From: Actinomycetales bacterium
Lineage (GTDB): Bacteria > Actinomycetota > Actinomycetes > S36-B12
Length of the DNA stretch: 42,143 nucleotides
Direction of reading: 5' to 3'
Assembly: GCA_018970765.1 (NCBI GenBank)
Contig: JAGWVT010000020.1
Coordinates: forward strand, 1 to 42,143
Numbering within the stretch: the stretch's first letter is position 1; the number at the start of each line of letters is the position of its first letter. The position numbers and the translations under genes are program-made. The notes beneath the pieces are model-generated. The model was not told the DNA's origin. It searched no databases and saw only the letters and a list, made by a program, of their open reading frames with translations. Of the stretch, positions 41,363 through 42,143 are shown in pieces.

Positions 41363-42143
41363 GTGACCTCCACTGATTTGAACACGGTTGGCGCGAAACC
41401 ACCAGAGGGCAATATGCCGGTGCAGCGGCGCTTGATTCTCATCTTCGGGATAGTCCTTCTTACAGTGACCCCTGCCATGGTCATGCTGCTCGTGACGTGG
41501 GGCTTCACTGGTGCGCCGCAATCGGCTGCCGCATGGGCGTCAATTCCCGCAATCGTCGGTATCGCGGCCGCGGCAGCGGGCGGGCGACATTATGCAATCG
41601 TCGTTGCCATCGTCATGGCGTTCATCGCACCGCTCTCAATCGTTGCGGGCCTTTCACCGGTGTCAGGGGCAGCGGTCATGGCACTTTTGTGCATGATGGT
41701 CGGGCGCATGTCGCGCTTCGGACTGCACAAGTCCGCGCTCCTGGTTCCTGTGATGCTTTCGTGGGCCCTGATCAACCCGCCGACCTGGGCTGGGGCCCCG
41801 ACGGTCGATCGAGTCGACACGGAGTACTTACTCTGGATGTCGTTGATCTTTCTGGTGGGAGGTCTTATACCGGCGCTGGTAGTGCCTCGTTTCATGCGCA
41901 AACGACCAGCCCCAGCACTTCAGGCGCACACGCAGCGGGAGGCGGTCATCTACACGGTGATGATCACCGTTCTCGTGACCGTAGGAACGTTTTGGGTTCT
42001 AGACCACCCCGAGAATTTCGGCGGCGCATTCCTGATAGCCGTAATACTGGTGATGGCGCCGATCGGGACTGCGCAAACCATCATGCCGACGATCTGGCGC
42101 ATCATCGGTACTATCGCAGGGTCAGTCCTGGTGATCCTGATGG
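41363..42143 (+). CDS. FUSC/aromatic-acid-exporter-like membrane protein, partial
   Basis: The frame is open from GTG 41363 to the window edge, giving about 260 residues. After a short soluble N-terminus (MTSTDLNTVGAKPPEGNMPV) there are about seven hydrophobic helices, a basic linker (RFMRKRPAPALQAHTQREA) near 180-198, and then a second helical block that begins YTVMITVLVTVGTF. This two-block layout and the ILVMAPIGTAQTIMPTIWRI segment fit FUSC-family proteins related to the AaeB/YccS exporters. The C-terminal part is beyond the window. The start is set by a leaderless-type TAGGGT hexamer. Confidence 0.65.
   Translation, partial: MTSTDLNTVGAKPPEGNMPVQRRLILIFGIVLLTVTPAMVMLLVTWGFTGAPQSAAAWASIPAIVGIAAAAAGGRHYAIVVAIVMAFIAPLSIVAGLSPVSGAAVMALLCMMVGRMSRFGLHKSALLVPVMLSWALINPPTWAGAPTVDRVDTEYLLWMSLIFLVGGLIPALVVPRFMRKRPAPALQAHTQREAVIYTVMITVLVTVGTFWVLDHPENFGGAFLIAVILVMAPIGTAQTIMPTIWRIIGTIAGSVLVILM

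Noticed and set aside
1-42143. Mobile elements, CRISPR arrays, tRNA or rRNA genes
   Set aside because: No transposase or integrase motifs, no regularly spaced repeats, and no cloverleaf or rRNA sequence were seen on reading both strands.

Overview
The window looks like chromosomal DNA of a GC-rich actinobacterium (Actinomycetota). Genes are tightly packed, GTG and TTG starts are common, and TetR and NarL/LuxR-type regulators are present. Several genes have no Shine-Dalgarno sequence; instead a TANNNT -10 hexamer ends exactly six bases before an ATG or GTG, the signature of leaderless actinobacterial mRNAs. I see no tRNA, rRNA, CRISPR array, insertion sequence or integrase. Species cannot be assigned from the sequence alone.

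Layout. 1-1896: start of an unrecognised gene and an IlvD/Edd-family sugar-acid dehydratase. 1974-7903: a cell-surface polysaccharide block (large secreted repeat protein, two glycosyltransferases, a GT39-like membrane transferase). 7999-9015: a zinc-type alcohol dehydrogenase. 9031-19590: a catabolic island built around a bidirectional promoter at about 15420-15494. Leftward run an alpha/beta hydrolase, a NicX-type dihydroxypyridine dioxygenase, a glutamine-synthetase-like ligase, a TetR regulator, a 2-oxoglutarate/Fe(II) dioxygenase-like enzyme and a flavin amine oxidase whose domain order is circularly permuted. Rightward run an acyl-CoA-dehydrogenase-like flavoenzyme, an aromatic acyl-CoA ligase and an MFS transporter. 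19611-21528: a secreted protein, a YdeI/DUF1905 protein and a GT11 fucosyltransferase-like enzyme.

21529-27667 is a six-gene leftward operon: NitT/TauT-type ABC importer (binding protein, two permeases, ATPase), an FAD monooxygenase resembling the vitamin-B6-degradation pyridine oxygenase MHPCO, and a ThDP-dependent decarboxylase-like enzyme. Divergent from it are a YtcJ-type amidohydrolase and a sulfatase-family hydrolase (27889-31085). 31109-37002: a small membrane protein, then a fused FeS/NrfD protein, a cytoplasmic molybdopterin oxidoreductase and a TauE/SafE permease, which together look like a SoeABC-type sulfite-oxidising module with an anion exporter. 37069-39389: a two-component system preceded by a possible leaderless mini-ORF. 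39444-42143: a secreted GLUG-repeat protein, a small membrane protein and the start of a FUSC-like membrane protein.

Working hypothesis: 9031-31085 is an accessory catabolic region for nitrogen-heteroaromatic or related amine/amide compounds, with import, ring hydroxylation, ring opening, hydrolysis, CoA activation and export. The combination of NicX, GS-like ligase, permuted amine oxidase and CoA-ligase branches around one palindromic operator does not match a pathway I know. Substrates are inferred, not shown.
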